From Methylophaga sulfidovorans (GTDB lineage Bacteria > Pseudomonadota > Gammaproteobacteria > Nitrosococcales > Methylophagaceae): a DNA stretch of 64,000 nucleotides. Where the stretch lies: contig NZ_FOSH01000002.1 in NCBI RefSeq assembly GCF_900114205.1, positions 124,001-188,000 on the forward strand, written 5' to 3'. Positions 19,212-30,196 of the stretch are shown piece after piece (the first letter of the stretch is position 1; each line of letters starts with the position of its first letter). A program made the translations under genes and the position numbers. The notes beneath the pieces were generated by a model, which ran no database searches, had not been told where the DNA came from, and saw only the letters and a program-made list of their open reading frames with translations.

Positions 19212-20654
19212 CTAAGCTGTTCCACCGACAGTGAGTGCATCAATTTTCAGGGTAGGCTGCCCTACTCCAACAGGTACACTCTGTCCTTCTTTACCACAAT
19301 TACCAACACCGGTATCAAGTTCTAGATCGTCAGCCACCATTGATATACGTTGCATGACTTCTGGTCCATTACCAATGAGTGTTGCACCTTTCACAGGTGT
19401 AGTGACTTTACCGTTTTCAATGAGATAGGCTTCACTTGTCGAGAAAACAAATTTGCCAGAGGTAATATCGACTTGGCCGCCGCCAAAGTTGACCGCATAA
19501 ATACCTTTTTCAACAGAAGCAATAATTTCTTCTGCTTTATGCTCACCGGGCAGCATGTAAGTATTTGTCATCCGAGGCATCGGCAAATGTGCATAAGACT
19601 CTCTGCGTCCATTACCCGTACTGGTACTGCCCATAAGCCGTGAATTGTGCTTATCCTGCATGTAACCGGTTAGTCTGCCCTTTTCGATCAATGTCGTGAA
19701 TTGCGTTTCCACACCTTCATCATCGACATTCAACGAACCTCTTCGTGAAGGCATCGTGCCATCATCAACAACCGTACATAAAGAAGAAGCAACCTGTTCG
19801 CCCATTTTCCCTGAGAATGTAGACGTACCACGGCGGTTAAAGTCACCTTCTAAACCATGGCCAACCGCTTCATGTAATAAAACGCCAGGCCAGCCGTTGC
19901 CAAGAACTACAGGCATTGTCCCTGCTGGTGCGGCAACTGCTTCTAAATTAACCAGAGCCAGTCTGACAGCTTCTTTCGCATAATTAACAGCCAGATTATT
20001 TTGTTGGAAATAACGATAATCCATTCGGCGTCCACCGCCAGCACTACCACGCTCACGACGTCCATTTTGCTCAACAATCACACTGACATTCATTCGTACA
20101 AGCGGTCTGATATCCGTGGCATACGTTCCATCACTTGCCGCGATCAATACTGTATCGATACCACCTGCCAGGCTCACACTCACTTGTTTAACTCGTGGAT
20201 CTGCTGCTCTTGCTGCAGCATCTGCTTCTCGTAATAAGTTGAGTTTTTCAGTCACTGTCAACGCGAGGATAGGATCATCTGGAGTATATAAAACCGGAGA
20301 TTGCTGCTTTGACCAGACGGCGACAGATTGCTGAGAACCTTGTCTGGAAATAGCTTGAGCCGCCTTAGCTGCTTTTTGTAAAGCAGGTAAAACCAGATCA
20401 TCAGAATAAGCAAATCCGGTCTTCTCGCCACTACAGGCTCGGACGCCAACACCTTGTTCAAGATGATAACCACCATCTTTAATAATGCCATCTTCCAGCA
20501 CCCAATTTTCTTGCCTGGATTGCTGAAAATACAGATCGGCATAGTCAACACCAGCGGTCATTGTCGTTGCTAATGCATTTTCCAGATCAGTGTCTGTTAA
20601 ACCAACAGGAAGAAGAAGTTGCTGTTGTACTTGCTCGGGAATCGAAGCGCTCAT
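19212..20654 (-). CDS. tldD: Metalloprotease TldD
   Basis: This 480-residue TldD is a subunit of the TldD/TldE protease that degrades unfolded peptides and matures microcins in E. coli. The zinc motif [11 protein letters not shown] (HExxxH form, about residues 260-270) is intact, and the C-terminal [29 protein letters not shown] is canonical. It follows yhdP, as in E. coli. A TldE/PmbA partner is not in the window. Confidence 0.95.
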   Translation of the reverse strand: MSASIPEQVQQQLLLPVGLTDTDLENALATTMTAGVDYADLYFQQSRQENWVLEDGIIKDGGYHLEQGVGVRACSGEKTGFAYSDDLVLPALQKAAKAAQAISRQGSQQSVAVWSKQQSPVLYTPDDPILALTVTEKLNLLREADAAARAADPRVKQVSVSLAGGIDTVLIAASDGTYATDIRPLVRMNVSVIVEQNGRRERGSAGGGRRMDYRYFQQNNLAVNYAKEAVRLALVNLEAVAAPAGTMPVVLGNGWPGVLLHEAVGHGLEGDFNRRGTSTFSGKMGEQVASSLCTVVDDGTMPSRRGSLNVDDEGVETQFTTLIEKGRLTGYMQDKHNSRLMGSTSTGNGRRESYAHLPMPRMTNTYMLPGEHKAEEIIASVEKGIYAVNFGGGQVDITSGKFVFSTSEAYLIENGKVTTPVKGATLIGNGPEVMQRISMVADDLELDTGVGNCGKEGQSVPVGVGQPTLKIDALTVGGTA

Positions 20655-20701
20655 TAATACAGAATCATCGTTTGTTTAGGATGTGTACATGATAGCAGAT
20701 T

Positions 20702-23700
20702 CTACTGCTTATCTGGATTGACAACATTGAGCTTGGGATCATTCCATGGCCCGGTTAGCTTATAGCTATAACTGATTAAATTAATCACATCTCTGTCCAG
20801 TACACTACCAGCGATTTTATCAAACAATAATATAGCAGTACCCACTCCAAGTCCCACCGGACCTCCAGCGACTGCTCCGGCGATAGGTAAAGTCGACGAC
20901 ACCTTAGGCGTGACTTTCACCACTTGATTATAGGTTTGATTAACCAGATCAATAGGCCCTTTCATTTCAATTACAGCCGAATCCCCTTGCATAGTCAGAT
21001 CATCAGTTGTCGCGATACCGTTATCAAACTGAAAATGCCCTTTGATACTGCTGAAATCAAACCCACCACCAAACAGATCACTGAAATCCAGCGATAAACG
21101 CCGTGGGATTGCCGCAATACTAAGTAACCCAAAAATTCTGCCCGCAGCACCTGGTTCGACTTCGAGCAAGCTTCCCCGGCCTACTGACAAATCTAATTTT
21201 CCATTAAGACTCTGACGAGAAAATGATAGAGGATCGTTATTCCAACTCAGGTCGGCGTTCACTTTCACCTGCTTAGCCGCAATCACTTTCTGATAATTAA
21301 AATGAGCGAGTAATGCTTTTAAGTCATCACTTTCAATATTCAGCACAAAATGACTGCTATCACCAGAGGCCGTTTTTTGCCATTCTCCCGTCGCAGTTGA
21401 CTTCATAGCCTCTGATGTTAATGACGCTGTTTTTATTAGCCATTGATTTGGTGTTGTCTGTGCTTCCAGATTCAACTGCCCCAAATCAAGATTGTTGATG
21501 CTCAGTGAGTTAATTGCCAATTTAATCGGCGGCCATAAATCTGGTGACTGCTTATCCTTATTTGGCTTGTTTTTAGCTTCATCATCACTTAAGTTGAGCT
21601 TCAGATACTCAAGGTTCACATCAAGCGGTGTCGCATTATTGATATCTTCGGGTACGCTCACTACCCCTTTTATTTGAGGTGAGCTTAAATCTAACCGCCA
21701 CTTTGAATTTGTTTGTTTACCTTTGAGATGTAAATTATCAAGCGCCTGATCTTTCAGTTGAAGTTTAGCCAGCCGAATATCCAGACTATCAATATTATCG
21801 AGCGCTGATGGCCCAGTTGTTTTAGGTAAATTTTCTTGCCAGTCTAACCAGGGCTGAATATTTAGCTCCTTAATCTCGCCAGCAACTTGTAAACCATTAA
21901 ACGACTCAGCAGACGCTTGACCACCTAGCATAATTTGACCTGAGATCTGACTATTCTTGTCAGAATAAAGGGCTGCCTTTAACCAATCTGCATAACTGAG
22001 GTTATAGATTAAGCCATCGTTTTTCTCTTGTATTACTGCCTGAAGCCGGACAGGCTCTGACGTCGTCTTACCCAATGGTTTGGGTGCATCAACCTGAATA
22101 CCTTGTAAATCACTTGTCACCGTCACACTGAGTTCAAAATCACCCGGTTTAGGCTCACTGACTGTAAGGCCTGTTAAATAATCACTGTCTCCACTGATAA
22201 AAGCTGGAACGGCGTTAGGCCAAATTTTATTGATGGTCGAAACAGCAGCTCTGCCATTGATATCAACATAGGTTTTTTCATGCTGTGTTTTTGCATTAAT
22301 GATAATAGGTTCATCAAATGCTGTTGCAGTAATTTTTTCTGCAGATACGCCATTATTACTGAAAAAAAGACGGCCATTAATCTTATTTACTTCAAGTCCG
22401 GTAATGGCCTTTGTTGTTAACTGGCTTTGATTAAAACTGACATAGCCTTTAGCCTGCGCACTATCAGGATCAACTAATGGCACCGTTAAATCTAGCTGAA
22501 TATCACTGCTACCCTTAGCCTGGAGCCAGTCATCTATACTGCCAAAACGTGACTTTAATGGACTATTTTTTAGAAAAGCCAAGGCATTACTGGTGGAACC
22601 ATTGAGTAGGCCACTAACTTTCAGAATCGGATTTTTCTTAACAAGATTACTGATAGTGGTGGTGACTTTATTAAAGTTAAAACCCGCTATCTGTCCGGAC
22701 TGACTCTGAATAAGCAGATTATTACCCTGTCCTTCAATCGTGCCATTAACATGCATTAAATCCGGCCAACCTGGTCCATAATGTAACTGAACATCTTCGA
22801 CATTAAGTTTCATATCAAAGCTGCCGCGATCGGGTTCTGACTCAAAAGGAAAGGCTGCAGGATCACCTTTCATAATAATAGAACCTGAACGAATGATCCC
22901 CTGCCGGAAAGCATCGGCTGACCACTTCTCAAAGTCCTCTGGCAAAATTCTTTTTGGCACATAACGACGCCATTTATTGGCAACTACATCTTGCAGTGTC
23001 AACGTTAAATCAGTGTTGGTAATACCATTGACCTGGTCAATTTCACCGTTAAGCAGAATATTTAAATCATCATTCCAGATATGTAATGCGTTGGCATTCA
23101 CCGTCCAGCCATCACTTTGTTTATGCCAGCTTATTTTGCCTTTTACCGAATCAAACAATACAGAGTCTGACAGCCAGGTGTCGGCATAAATCGCAGTAGC
23201 GCGACTGTCGAGCTCAATTGACCCTTGATTTTCATTCTTATCAATAGAAAAACTTAAATCATTGGCGCCGGGGTAATCCTGCCATGGCAACAGTGACACC
23301 CCATTTGCTGTCATCGCCAGTTTATCCAGTCCCGACTGCTCGGAATAAGCAAAAGAGACACTTTGCAAATCACCTGCCGGTTTTGTATTCACCAAAGCAG
23401 CGGGCATGTCATTCATCAATAACGCTAAGGAAGTAATATCACTCAAACGAATAAAAGAGGCCTTTCCAGACAATTCACCATTGGCTTCTTGTTTAATATC
23501 AAAAAAAGTCGTGGGCCATTCTTCACCCGCCATTTTAATTTGAACTTGCTTACCCTGTAATTGCCACTGCTTATCCGCATAATCAAGTTGAAAATGCCCC
23601 GTCAGATGTTCAAGACTCACTTCTGTGAACTCATCATCAGGCTTGGAAGAAGACAAGGTGGCATCAGTGAGTTCCAGCTCAAGTCCAGCCAACAGTGCTT

Positions 23701-24517
23701 GTTCGCTTGCTTTCTGCACATTCAATGTAGCGGTTAACAGGCCGTCATCTAATTTCGCCCCTCTATAGGCGCGTTTTTTGAGTAATTTGCCCAGAGAAAC
23801 CTCATCAAGATGTAACAGACCCTGCCATGAGGTAATATCTAATGCATCATTAATTTGGGCGGTTGCTGATAACTCAAGACTATTACCCAAAGTCTCAGGT
23901 AGTGCTAACTTTGCTTCAGAAATGAATTGCTGATTATAAAAACGTAGTGATGCCTGTTCGATAGTGTACTGACCAGTCAATGCAGGTTCATTATCATCTT
24001 TGTACTGAACTTGAACATTAGCCAGACGTGAATGTTTAAGCCGGGTTAACCAGCTAAAAACTGTTTGGATATTATCGTCAGAAAGCGGTTGTTGTGATTG
24101 AGGTTGATAGCCTTTTACCTGAAATTGACCATCCGCCGTATGTTCAACATTAACTTTAGCATTACGGATACTGGCATCTGCAATCATCAGCTCGCCACTG
24201 CGAATAGATGAAAAAACATCCACCGCCATATAAATCTGTCCGGCCTGGAAAATGGGTGTATTCCCTTGTTTCGCTAAGACCTTTACCTGACGAATTTCCA
24301 GTTTAGGAATCAGATCCAGCCAATATAATCCGGCTTCTTCGATTTCTACAGGATAACCGCTTTGCTGAGATGCCCAGCTGGCAATTTCATCTTTTCGCTC
24401 AGCAACCTGATCTGACAGCCAGATAGCAGTTATCAGTAATAAAAGTCCTAGCGTAATAGAAATCGCGGTGAGATAGAATAATTGCCGACCGGCAATGTGC
24501 AGGCTGCGCTTTAGCAT
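20702..24517 (-). CDS. yhdP: YhdP-family AsmA-like envelope lipid transport protein
   Basis: This 1271-residue protein has one N-terminal inner-membrane helix (about 15-37) followed by a very long periplasmic beta-rich region with DUF3971 and a C-terminal AsmA-like domain (KGHFQFDNGIATTDDLTMQGDSAVIEMKG). YhdP, TamB and YdbH are partly redundant bridges carrying phospholipids to the outer membrane in E. coli. Lies between rng and tldD, the E. coli order. Start ATG 24517; a TTG immediately before is in frame. Confidence 0.92.
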   Translation of the reverse strand: MLKRSLHIAGRQLFYLTAISITLGLLLLITAIWLSDQVAERKDEIASWASQQSGYPVEIEEAGLYWLDLIPKLEIRQVKVLAKQGNTPIFQAGQIYMAVDVFSSIRSGELMIADASIRNAKVNVEHTADGQFQVKGYQPQSQQPLSDDNIQTVFSWLTRLKHSRLANVQVQYKDDNEPALTGQYTIEQASLRFYNQQFISEAKLALPETLGNSLELSATAQINDALDITSWQGLLHLDEVSLGKLLKKRAYRGAKLDDGLLTATLNVQKASEQALLAGLELELTDATLSSSKPDDEFTEVSLEHLTGHFQLDYADKQWQLQGKQVQIKMAGEEWPTTFFDIKQEANGELSGKASFIRLSDITSLALLMNDMPAALVNTKPAGDLQSVSFAYSEQSGLDKLAMTANGVSLLPWQDYPGANDLSFSIDKNENQGSIELDSRATAIYADTWLSDSVLFDSVKGKISWHKQSDGWTVNANALHIWNDDLNILLNGEIDQVNGITNTDLTLTLQDVVANKWRRYVPKRILPEDFEKWSADAFRQGIIRSGSIIMKGDPAAFPFESEPDRGSFDMKLNVEDVQLHYGPGWPDLMHVNGTIEGQGNNLLIQSQSGQIAGFNFNKVTTTISNLVKKNPILKVSGLLNGSTSNALAFLKNSPLKSRFGSIDDWLQAKGSSDIQLDLTVPLVDPDSAQAKGYVSFNQSQLTTKAITGLEVNKINGRLFFSNNGVSAEKITATAFDEPIIINAKTQHEKTYVDINGRAAVSTINKIWPNAVPAFISGDSDYLTGLTVSEPKPGDFELSVTVTSDLQGIQVDAPKPLGKTTSEPVRLQAVIQEKNDGLIYNLSYADWLKAALYSDKNSQISGQIMLGGQASAESFNGLQVAGEIKELNIQPWLDWQENLPKTTGPSALDNIDSLDIRLAKLQLKDQALDNLHLKGKQTNSKWRLDLSSPQIKGVVSVPEDINNATPLDVNLEYLKLNLSDDEAKNKPNKDKQSPDLWPPIKLAINSLSINNLDLGQLNLEAQTTPNQWLIKTASLTSEAMKSTATGEWQKTASGDSSHFVLNIESDDLKALLAHFNYQKVIAAKQVKVNADLSWNNDPLSFSRQSLNGKLDLSVGRGSLLEVEPGAAGRIFGLLSIAAIPRRLSLDFSDLFGGGFDFSSIKGHFQFDNGIATTDDLTMQGDSAVIEMKGPIDLVNQTYNQVVKVTPKVSSTLPIAGAVAGGPVGLGVGTAILLFDKIAGSVLDRDVINLISYSYKLTGPWNDPKLNVVNPDKQ

Positions 24518-24524
24518 CAAATAC

Positions 24525-25997
24525 CTACATCAGAACCACGTTGAACTGCTCACGACCATATTGCGCTTCACACTGAAATAATATGGGTTTACCAATATGG
24601 TGTTCGAGCTCAGCCACTTTTGTTGAATCCTCGTCATTTAAGCGATCTATCACATCCTGCGAGGCCAGAATCAGAAACTGTTTTGCCTCATACTGTTTAG
24701 ATTCACGCACGATTTCGCGGAAGATTTCATAACAGACGGTATCAACATTCTTGGTATAGCCTTTACCCTCACAGCAAGGGCAAGCTTCACACAAAATATG
24801 ACCTAAACTTTCCCGGGTCCGTTTACGTGTCATTTCAACCAGACCAAGCTCTGAAACCGCACTGATATTATGACGAGCCCGATCTAACAGCATGGCTTTT
24901 TCCAATGCACGTAATACTTGCTCGCGATGTCCAAGCTCTTCCATATCAATAAAGTCGATAATGATGATACCGCCCAGGTTACGCACACGAAGTTGTCGGG
25001 CAATCGCATGTGCGGCTTCAAGGTTCGTTTTGAAAATGGTTTCTTCCAGATTCTTATGCCCTACAAAACCCCCGGTATTTACATCAACCGTGGTCATCGC
25101 TTCGGTCTGGTCAAAAATCAGATAGCCACCAGACTTTAACGGTACCTTACGTTGTAAGGCTTTCTGAATTTCATCTTCTACGCTGAACAAATCAAATAAA
25201 GGTAAGTCCCCTTTGTAATGCTCAAGCCGGGCTGCACACTCAGGCATAAAACCCTCGGCAAAATGCACCGCTTTGTGAAATGTCTCTTCAGAATCAATAC
25301 GAATCCGGTCAACATCTGCAGAAAACAAATCACGTAATGCACGCATCGCCAGTGATAAATCTTCGTGTAAAGGCTCACCACACTTGACCAGTTGTTTACG
25401 TTCTTGCAGTTTCGCCCATAATCGATAAAGAAATTTGAGATCAGCTTTTAATTCTGCTTCTGATACACCTTCTGCAGCTGTTCGCAGAATATATCCACCG
25501 GCACCTTCTTCCAACAGATCAATCAAACAGGTTTTTAGTCGTTCACGTTCCTGCTCAGTTTCGATTTTTAATGAAACACCAATACCTTCTGTTTCTGGCA
25601 TATACACTAAATAACGTGATGAAACAGACAGTTGCGTGGTAAGACGTGCACCTTTTGTCCCCATTGGATCTTTAATAACCTGAACCAAGATCTCCTGACC
25701 TTCACGCAGCAAGCTGCTTATGGTCGGTTCGACATTAGGTGCTTCTTTTAAATCGCCGGTTTGACCTTTTGGAATGGAAATATCAGATACATGTAAAAAC
25801 GCCGCTCGTGCCAGGCCAATTTCAACAAAAGCCGCTTGCATGCCGGGTAAGACGCGACACACCTTGCCTTTGTATATATTCCCTACTAAACCACGATATT
25901 CATTACGCTCAATGAATACTTCTTGAAGTAGACCATTCTCAACTACGGCTGCACGAGTTTCACTCGGTGTCACGTTGATTAATATTTCACTACTCAT
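24525..25997 (-). CDS. rng: Ribonuclease G
   Basis: This 490-residue RNase E/G-family endonuclease processes the 16S rRNA 5' end and some mRNAs. It has an S1 domain (about 35-125, GNIYKGKVCRVLPGMQAAFVEIG), the catalytic DFIDMEE block and the zinc-link CEACPCC near residue 405. It lacks the long C-terminal scaffold of RNase E, identifying RNase G. Start overlaps the maf stop (ATGA). Confidence 0.95.
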   Translation of the reverse strand: MSSEILINVTPSETRAAVVENGLLQEVFIERNEYRGLVGNIYKGKVCRVLPGMQAAFVEIGLARAAFLHVSDISIPKGQTGDLKEAPNVEPTISSLLREGQEILVQVIKDPMGTKGARLTTQLSVSSRYLVYMPETEGIGVSLKIETEQERERLKTCLIDLLEEGAGGYILRTAAEGVSEAELKADLKFLYRLWAKLQERKQLVKCGEPLHEDLSLAMRALRDLFSADVDRIRIDSEETFHKAVHFAEGFMPECAARLEHYKGDLPLFDLFSVEDEIQKALQRKVPLKSGGYLIFDQTEAMTTVDVNTGGFVGHKNLEETIFKTNLEAAHAIARQLRVRNLGGIIIIDFIDMEELGHREQVLRALEKAMLLDRARHNISAVSELGLVEMTRKRTRESLGHILCEACPCCEGKGYTKNVDTVCYEIFREIVRESKQYEAKQFLILASQDVIDRLNDEDSTKVAELEHHIGKPILFQCEAQYGREQFNVVLM

Positions 25998-26572
25998 TGG
26001 TCATCCATTGTTAATAAAAGTTGTCCCGTTTCCCTGATAGGCAATCCCATAATGCCAGAATAACTGCCTTCTATATGCTCGATAAACAACGCCGCCAGGC
26101 CTTGTACCGCATAACCACCAGCTTTATCGACACCTTCTTTAGTGTTGACGTACCAGAGAATATCCTTTTCTTTCATCTCAGTGAAGCGGACATCATTTAC
26201 AGAAACCGAGCTTAATATGGAATTTCCTTTTGCTAATGCAATCGCCGTCATGACCTGATGCGTTTTACCCGATAACATTTTTAACATGGCTATCGCCTGT
26301 TCATCGTTCTCGGGTTTACCCAAAATAGTATTATCAACGACGACCGCAGTGTCAGCTGCCAGCACAGGCTTTTTATCCGCCGCCAATAATAATCCTCGCC
26401 CAGCTTGCGCTTTTAACTTAGCAATACGACTCACATAATCCAGCGGGAGTTCGTTATCAAGCGCAGATTCATCTACATCAGGATTGATAACAGAAAAGTC
26501 GACGCCCATCTGTAATAAAAGCTCACGTCGTCTTGGTGAACGTGAAGCAAGATAAATTGATGGAAAGTTCAT
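25994..26572 (-). CDS. maf: Maf-family nucleotide pyrophosphatase (YhdE type)
   Basis: This 192-residue hydrolase of dTTP/UTP and modified nucleotides has the Maf N-terminal motif IYLASRSPRRRELLLQMGV and the later VLAADTAVV block. I start at ATG 26572, which overlaps the rlmH stop (ATGA); a longer frame would add 44 residues inside rlmH that match nothing in the family. Placed immediately before rng as in E. coli yhdE-cafA. Confidence 0.93.
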   Translation of the reverse strand: MNFPSIYLASRSPRRRELLLQMGVDFSVINPDVDESALDNELPLDYVSRIAKLKAQAGRGLLLAADKKPVLAADTAVVVDNTILGKPENDEQAIAMLKMLSGKTHQVMTAIALAKGNSILSSVSVNDVRFTEMKEKDILWYVNTKEGVDKAGGYAVQGLAALFIEHIEGSYSGIMGLPIRETGQLLLTMDDQ

Positions 26573-27039
26573 GAGCGATGATAGGGATGATTTTGTAGGA
26601 TAGTCCAGGCTCGGTATAACTGTTCTGCTAATACAACTCTTACAAGCGGATGAGGCAAGGTCATCGCAGATAAAGACCATTTCTGATTGGCGCGCTGCAA
26701 ACAACTTTGATCCAGTCCATCGGGCCCACCAATCATTAAAGCAACATCACGTCCATCTGTCAGCCACTGCTGCATTTGTGATGATAATGCTTCGGTACTC
26801 CAACTTTGACCTGTCACTTCTAATGCCACCACGTGCTGGTTATCTGGAATCGCGGCCAGAATTCTCTGGCCTTCTTCTTTCTTCCACTGTTCTGGCTGCG
26901 CATTCTTAGTTCGGCGTGCAGGCATGATTTCCGTCAGTTGTAAGCCACATTCCCGAGGCATTCGTTTACTGTATTCTTCATAGCCCTCAGTCACCCAGCC
27001 TGGCATCTTATTGCCAACAGCGACGAGATTTATTTTCAT
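26569..27039 (-). CDS. rlmH: 23S rRNA (pseudouridine1915-N3)-methyltransferase RlmH
   Basis: This 156-residue SPOUT methyltransferase modifies helix 69 of 23S rRNA. It starts [16 protein letters not shown] and has the SAM-loop motif LMIGGPDGL and the end REQLYRAW...NHPYHRS ([18 protein letters not shown]). Overlaps rsfS by four bases. Confidence 0.96.
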   Translation of the reverse strand: MKINLVAVGNKMPGWVTEGYEEYSKRMPRECGLQLTEIMPARRTKNAQPEQWKKEEGQRILAAIPDNQHVVALEVTGQSWSTEALSSQMQQWLTDGRDVALMIGGPDGLDQSCLQRANQKWSLSAMTLPHPLVRVVLAEQLYRAWTILQNHPYHRS

Positions 27040-27392
27040 TCCTGCTCAGCCGACGCCTGTTCACTTTGTGCTGGTACGGCCCATAATTTTTCGAGGTTGT
27101 AGGTCAGGCGCGTTTGCGGTGTCATGATATGTGTAATCACATCACCTAAATCTACAAGCGCCCATTCGCCAACTGTTTCCCCTTCAACCCCTAAAGGTTG
27201 TACACCTGCTGCTTTTGCTTGCATAACGACTTCATTTGCTAAAGCCTTCACCTGACGGCTTGATTTACCTGTGGCAATAATCATGATGTCCGTCACGTCA
27301 GTCATTTCTTTTACATCCAGTACCTGGATATCTTCTGCTTTAATGTCTTCGAGGGCATCGATGACCAATAATTTTAGTTGTTCTGCCTGCAT
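27036..27392 (-). CDS. rsfS: Ribosome silencing factor RsfS
   Basis: This 118-residue DUF143 protein binds L14 and blocks subunit joining when nutrients are scarce. The family core is present: [32 protein letters not shown] and [17 protein letters not shown] start at ATG 27392 (MQAEQLKL), with GGAG 7-8 bases upstream, rather than four codons earlier. Coupled to rlmH. Confidence 0.94.
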   Translation of the reverse strand: MQAEQLKLLVIDALEDIKAEDIQVLDVKEMTDVTDIMIIATGKSSRQVKALANEVVMQAKAAGVQPLGVEGETVGEWALVDLGDVITHIMTPQTRLTYNLEKLWAVPAQSEQASAEQE

Positions 27393-27467
27393 TGGGCACT
27401 CCATTTAATCTATCTGTTTCATAGTGTAACGTAAGGGCTTATTAATATCCCGATTATTACGTGTCAA

Positions 27468-28292
27468 TTAGTCTTTTTTATTAACGGTGTCAGTTGCTTG
27501 CGGAAACCAGCTCTGTGTTTTACCGGTGGCGTAATAAACCGTCAGGCCAAGCCATTCATGGCAGGCAGTTTCCAGCACTGCCAGATGTGCTGGTAAATCA
27601 AAATCCCAGTAACGATTATTGGGTTTATCACTCCGATAATCCACCGGGTAGGGAATCACATTAATATGCTGTTGCTTGGCAACACCAACTGCTCTGGGCA
27701 TATGATAGGCTGAGGTAACTAAGATGTATCTGCCAGCAGGCTTAGGGAGTAAGGGCTTTAATTTCTGAAAATTCTCGTAGGTATTACGCGCCTGAGTTTC
27801 GATTATTAACCGCGTAGGATCGACACCCGCCTGTGAAAGCAGCATTTTAACAACCTGCCCTTCAGCATCTAGATCTTGCATCTGTACCAGATTGCTGCCA
27901 CCAGACACAATTATCGGTAAGTCAGGGTATTGCCTGGCTAACTCAGCGGTTTTTAGAATGCGTTCTGCACCATCACCTACTTGTGCTGCTTGCCAGCTAT
28001 CAGATAATTTTAATTGCTCTGCACCACCCAGCATAATAATGCCTGCTAATGGTTCCGGTATGTTTTCCGGTGCTGAAAAACGTGTTTCTAACGGGTGCAT
28101 CAAGTAATCACCGACCGGATAACCCATCACTACAAACGACACAATACTCATCAAGAGCAGTAATTTTTTCGCCTGCCTGACATAATTAAGCCAAAGTAAT
28201 AGTGTGGCAAAAAGAAGCAGCCAAACCATTAAACTTGTCGGACTGAGTAATCCCCATACCAGTTTGGATAATACAAAAAACAGATTATCCAT
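27468..28292 (-). CDS. DUF218/YdcF-ElyC family membrane protein
   Basis: This 274-residue protein has two N-terminal membrane helices (about 12-35 and 42-62) and a DUF218 domain (about 84-245) with GIIMLGGAEQ, PIIVSGGSN, ARNTYEN and LVTSAYHMPRA. This is the topology of ElyC, which affects envelope polysaccharide metabolism in E. coli. It overlaps nadD by 8 bp. The exact substrate is unknown. Confidence 0.85.
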   Translation of the reverse strand: MDNLFFVLSKLVWGLLSPTSLMVWLLLFATLLLWLNYVRQAKKLLLLMSIVSFVVMGYPVGDYLMHPLETRFSAPENIPEPLAGIIMLGGAEQLKLSDSWQAAQVGDGAERILKTAELARQYPDLPIIVSGGSNLVQMQDLDAEGQVVKMLLSQAGVDPTRLIIETQARNTYENFQKLKPLLPKPAGRYILVTSAYHMPRAVGVAKQQHINVIPYPVDYRSDKPNNRYWDFDLPAHLAVLETACHEWLGLTVYYATGKTQSWFPQATDTVNKKD

Positions 28293-28959
28293 CTGTTTCT
28301 GAAACTGATGATATTTGCGGGTAAAGGCCTAATTGCTCAATCAGACTAATCACAGCATCTGGTAAAAGATAACGTACATCCCGACCTTGTTCTAAGGCCT
28401 CACGAATAGCCGTCGCTGAAATCGACATTTGCGTCACAGGTACTGACCAAATTTTACCCGCGCTTAATTCGATATCTGCCTTTTCAGCTTGATGTTGTTC
28501 AAAAAAACTCTGAAGCTCATCACTCAATAAAAACGTTTCATCAGCCCGCTGCATCACAACAATATGTGCTAACTCAATGATCTGCTGCCAACGTGACCAG
28601 CTTGGTAAGCTGCAAAAGGCATCCGTTCCCATTAATAAAAATAGCGGTGTATCAGGAAAGTCTTCGCGCAGGCTTAGCAGTGTATCAACAGTATAGGAAG
28701 GTCCTTCCCTACTCAACTCACGATCATCAACAAGCAGTTTAGGATGATTTTTAATCGCCAGCTCCAGCATCATACGGCGCTGTTTTGCATTGGCAACGGG
28801 TTCAATACGGTGCGGCGGTATGGCACAAGGGATAAGACGAAGCTGATCCAGACTTAACTGTTCAACAACATCCAAGCCCGTACGTAAATGACCAAAATGA
28901 ACAGGATCAAATGTGCCACCTAAAATCCCAATTGCCGGCTTATTTTCTGATCTGACCAC
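28285..28959 (-). CDS. nadD: Nicotinate-nucleotide adenylyltransferase
   Basis: This 224-residue NAD biosynthesis enzyme adenylylates nicotinate mononucleotide. It has the nucleotidyltransferase motif [17 protein letters not shown] and the C-terminal [24 protein letters not shown]. The only good start is a GTG at 28959, which overlaps the proA end by 20 bp. Confidence 0.94.
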   Translation of the reverse strand: MVRSENKPAIGILGGTFDPVHFGHLRTGLDVVEQLSLDQLRLIPCAIPPHRIEPVANAKQRRMMLELAIKNHPKLLVDDRELSREGPSYTVDTLLSLREDFPDTPLFLLMGTDAFCSLPSWSRWQQIIELAHIVVMQRADETFLLSDELQSFFEQHQAEKADIELSAGKIWSVPVTQMSISATAIREALEQGRDVRYLLPDAVISLIEQLGLYPQISSVSETDG

Positions 28960-30196
28960 TACCTAATACTATCCATTTTTGTGATGTCAAACCTTCAAGT
29001 CCTACTGGACCACGGGCATGAATTTTATCTGTCGAAATACCAATTTCAGCGCCAAGTCCATACTCAAAGCCATCTGCGAAACGCGTTGAGGCATTAACCA
29101 TGACCGAGCTTGAATCAACCTCTGCCAGAAATTGTCTTGAACGCTGATAATCCTGCGTGATAATGGACTCAGTATGACCAGAACTATGTCTATTGATATG
29201 TGCTATTGCTTCATCAATATCATCGACGATTTTAATCGATAAGATAGGGGCCAAATACTCAGTATCCCAATCTTCAGCTGTCGCTTTATTGATATCAGTC
29301 AAAATCTGTAAGGTACGCTCACAACCTCTTAACTCAACACCTTCTTCAGCGTATTTCACAGCTAAACGAGGCAAAATGGCATTAGCTTCATCAGCCGCTA
29401 TAAGCAGTGTTTCCATAGCATTACACACGCCATAACGATGGCATTTTGCATTAATCGCTATGGTTTCAGCCATATCCAGATCAGCGCCTTTGTCGATATA
29501 AACATGACAAATACCATCCAGATGTTTAATAACAGGTACCTTGGCATCTTGGCTAATACGTTCGATCAGTCCTTTACCACCTCTTGGCACGATAACGTCC
29601 ACATACTCTGACATGGTAATTAAGGCACCTACGGCTTCACGATCAGTTGTTTCAACGACCTGAATAACAGCCTCTGGCAAACCAACAAGATTCAAACCAC
29701 GTTGAATACATGCAGCGATAGCCTGGTTAGAGTGAATCGCCTCACTTCCACCACGTAAAATGGTCGCATTTCCTGACTTTAGACATAAGGCAGCCGCATC
29801 AGCCGTCACATTCGGACGTGACTCGTAAATGATGCCAACAACCCCCAAAGGCACGCGCATTTTGCCTAATTGAATACCTGAAGGACGATAGGTCATATCA
29901 CTTACTTCACCGACAGGATCAGCTAAAGCAGCAATTTGCTCCAGGCCTTCGGCCATTGACTCAATGCGGGCATCGGTTAATGTCAGACGGTCTAGTAAAG
30001 CAGCGTCCAGACCTTTCTCTTGTCCTGACTTCAAATCACGGGCATTTTCCTGCTTCAATACTTCGGCATTAGCACGAATATCTGTAGCAATCGCCAGTAG
30101 TGCACGGTTCTTAATATCCGTACCCGCACTCGCGAGCTTGCGGCTGGCTAAGCGAGCCTGTTGACCTAATGTGTGCATGTAATCAATAACGTTCAA
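28940..30196 (-). CDS. proA: Glutamate-5-semialdehyde dehydrogenase
   Basis: This 418-residue NADPH-dependent enzyme reduces gamma-glutamyl phosphate in proline synthesis. Catalytic Cys in [15 protein letters not shown] (about residue 260) and the family end [17 protein letters not shown] are present. The start is a TTG at 30196, adjacent to the holA stop, with GGAG eight bases upstream; an ATG six codons later is the alternative. proB is not in the window. Confidence 0.95.
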   Translation of the reverse strand: MNVIDYMHTLGQQARLASRKLASAGTDIKNRALLAIATDIRANAEVLKQENARDLKSGQEKGLDAALLDRLTLTDARIESMAEGLEQIAALADPVGEVSDMTYRPSGIQLGKMRVPLGVVGIIYESRPNVTADAAALCLKSGNATILRGGSEAIHSNQAIAACIQRGLNLVGLPEAVIQVVETTDREAVGALITMSEYVDVIVPRGGKGLIERISQDAKVPVIKHLDGICHVYIDKGADLDMAETIAINAKCHRYGVCNAMETLLIAADEANAILPRLAVKYAEEGVELRGCERTLQILTDINKATAEDWDTEYLAPILSIKIVDDIDEAIAHINRHSSGHTESIITQDYQRSRQFLAEVDSSSVMVNASTRFADGFEYGLGAEIGISTDKIHARGPVGLEGLTSQKWIVLGSGQIRK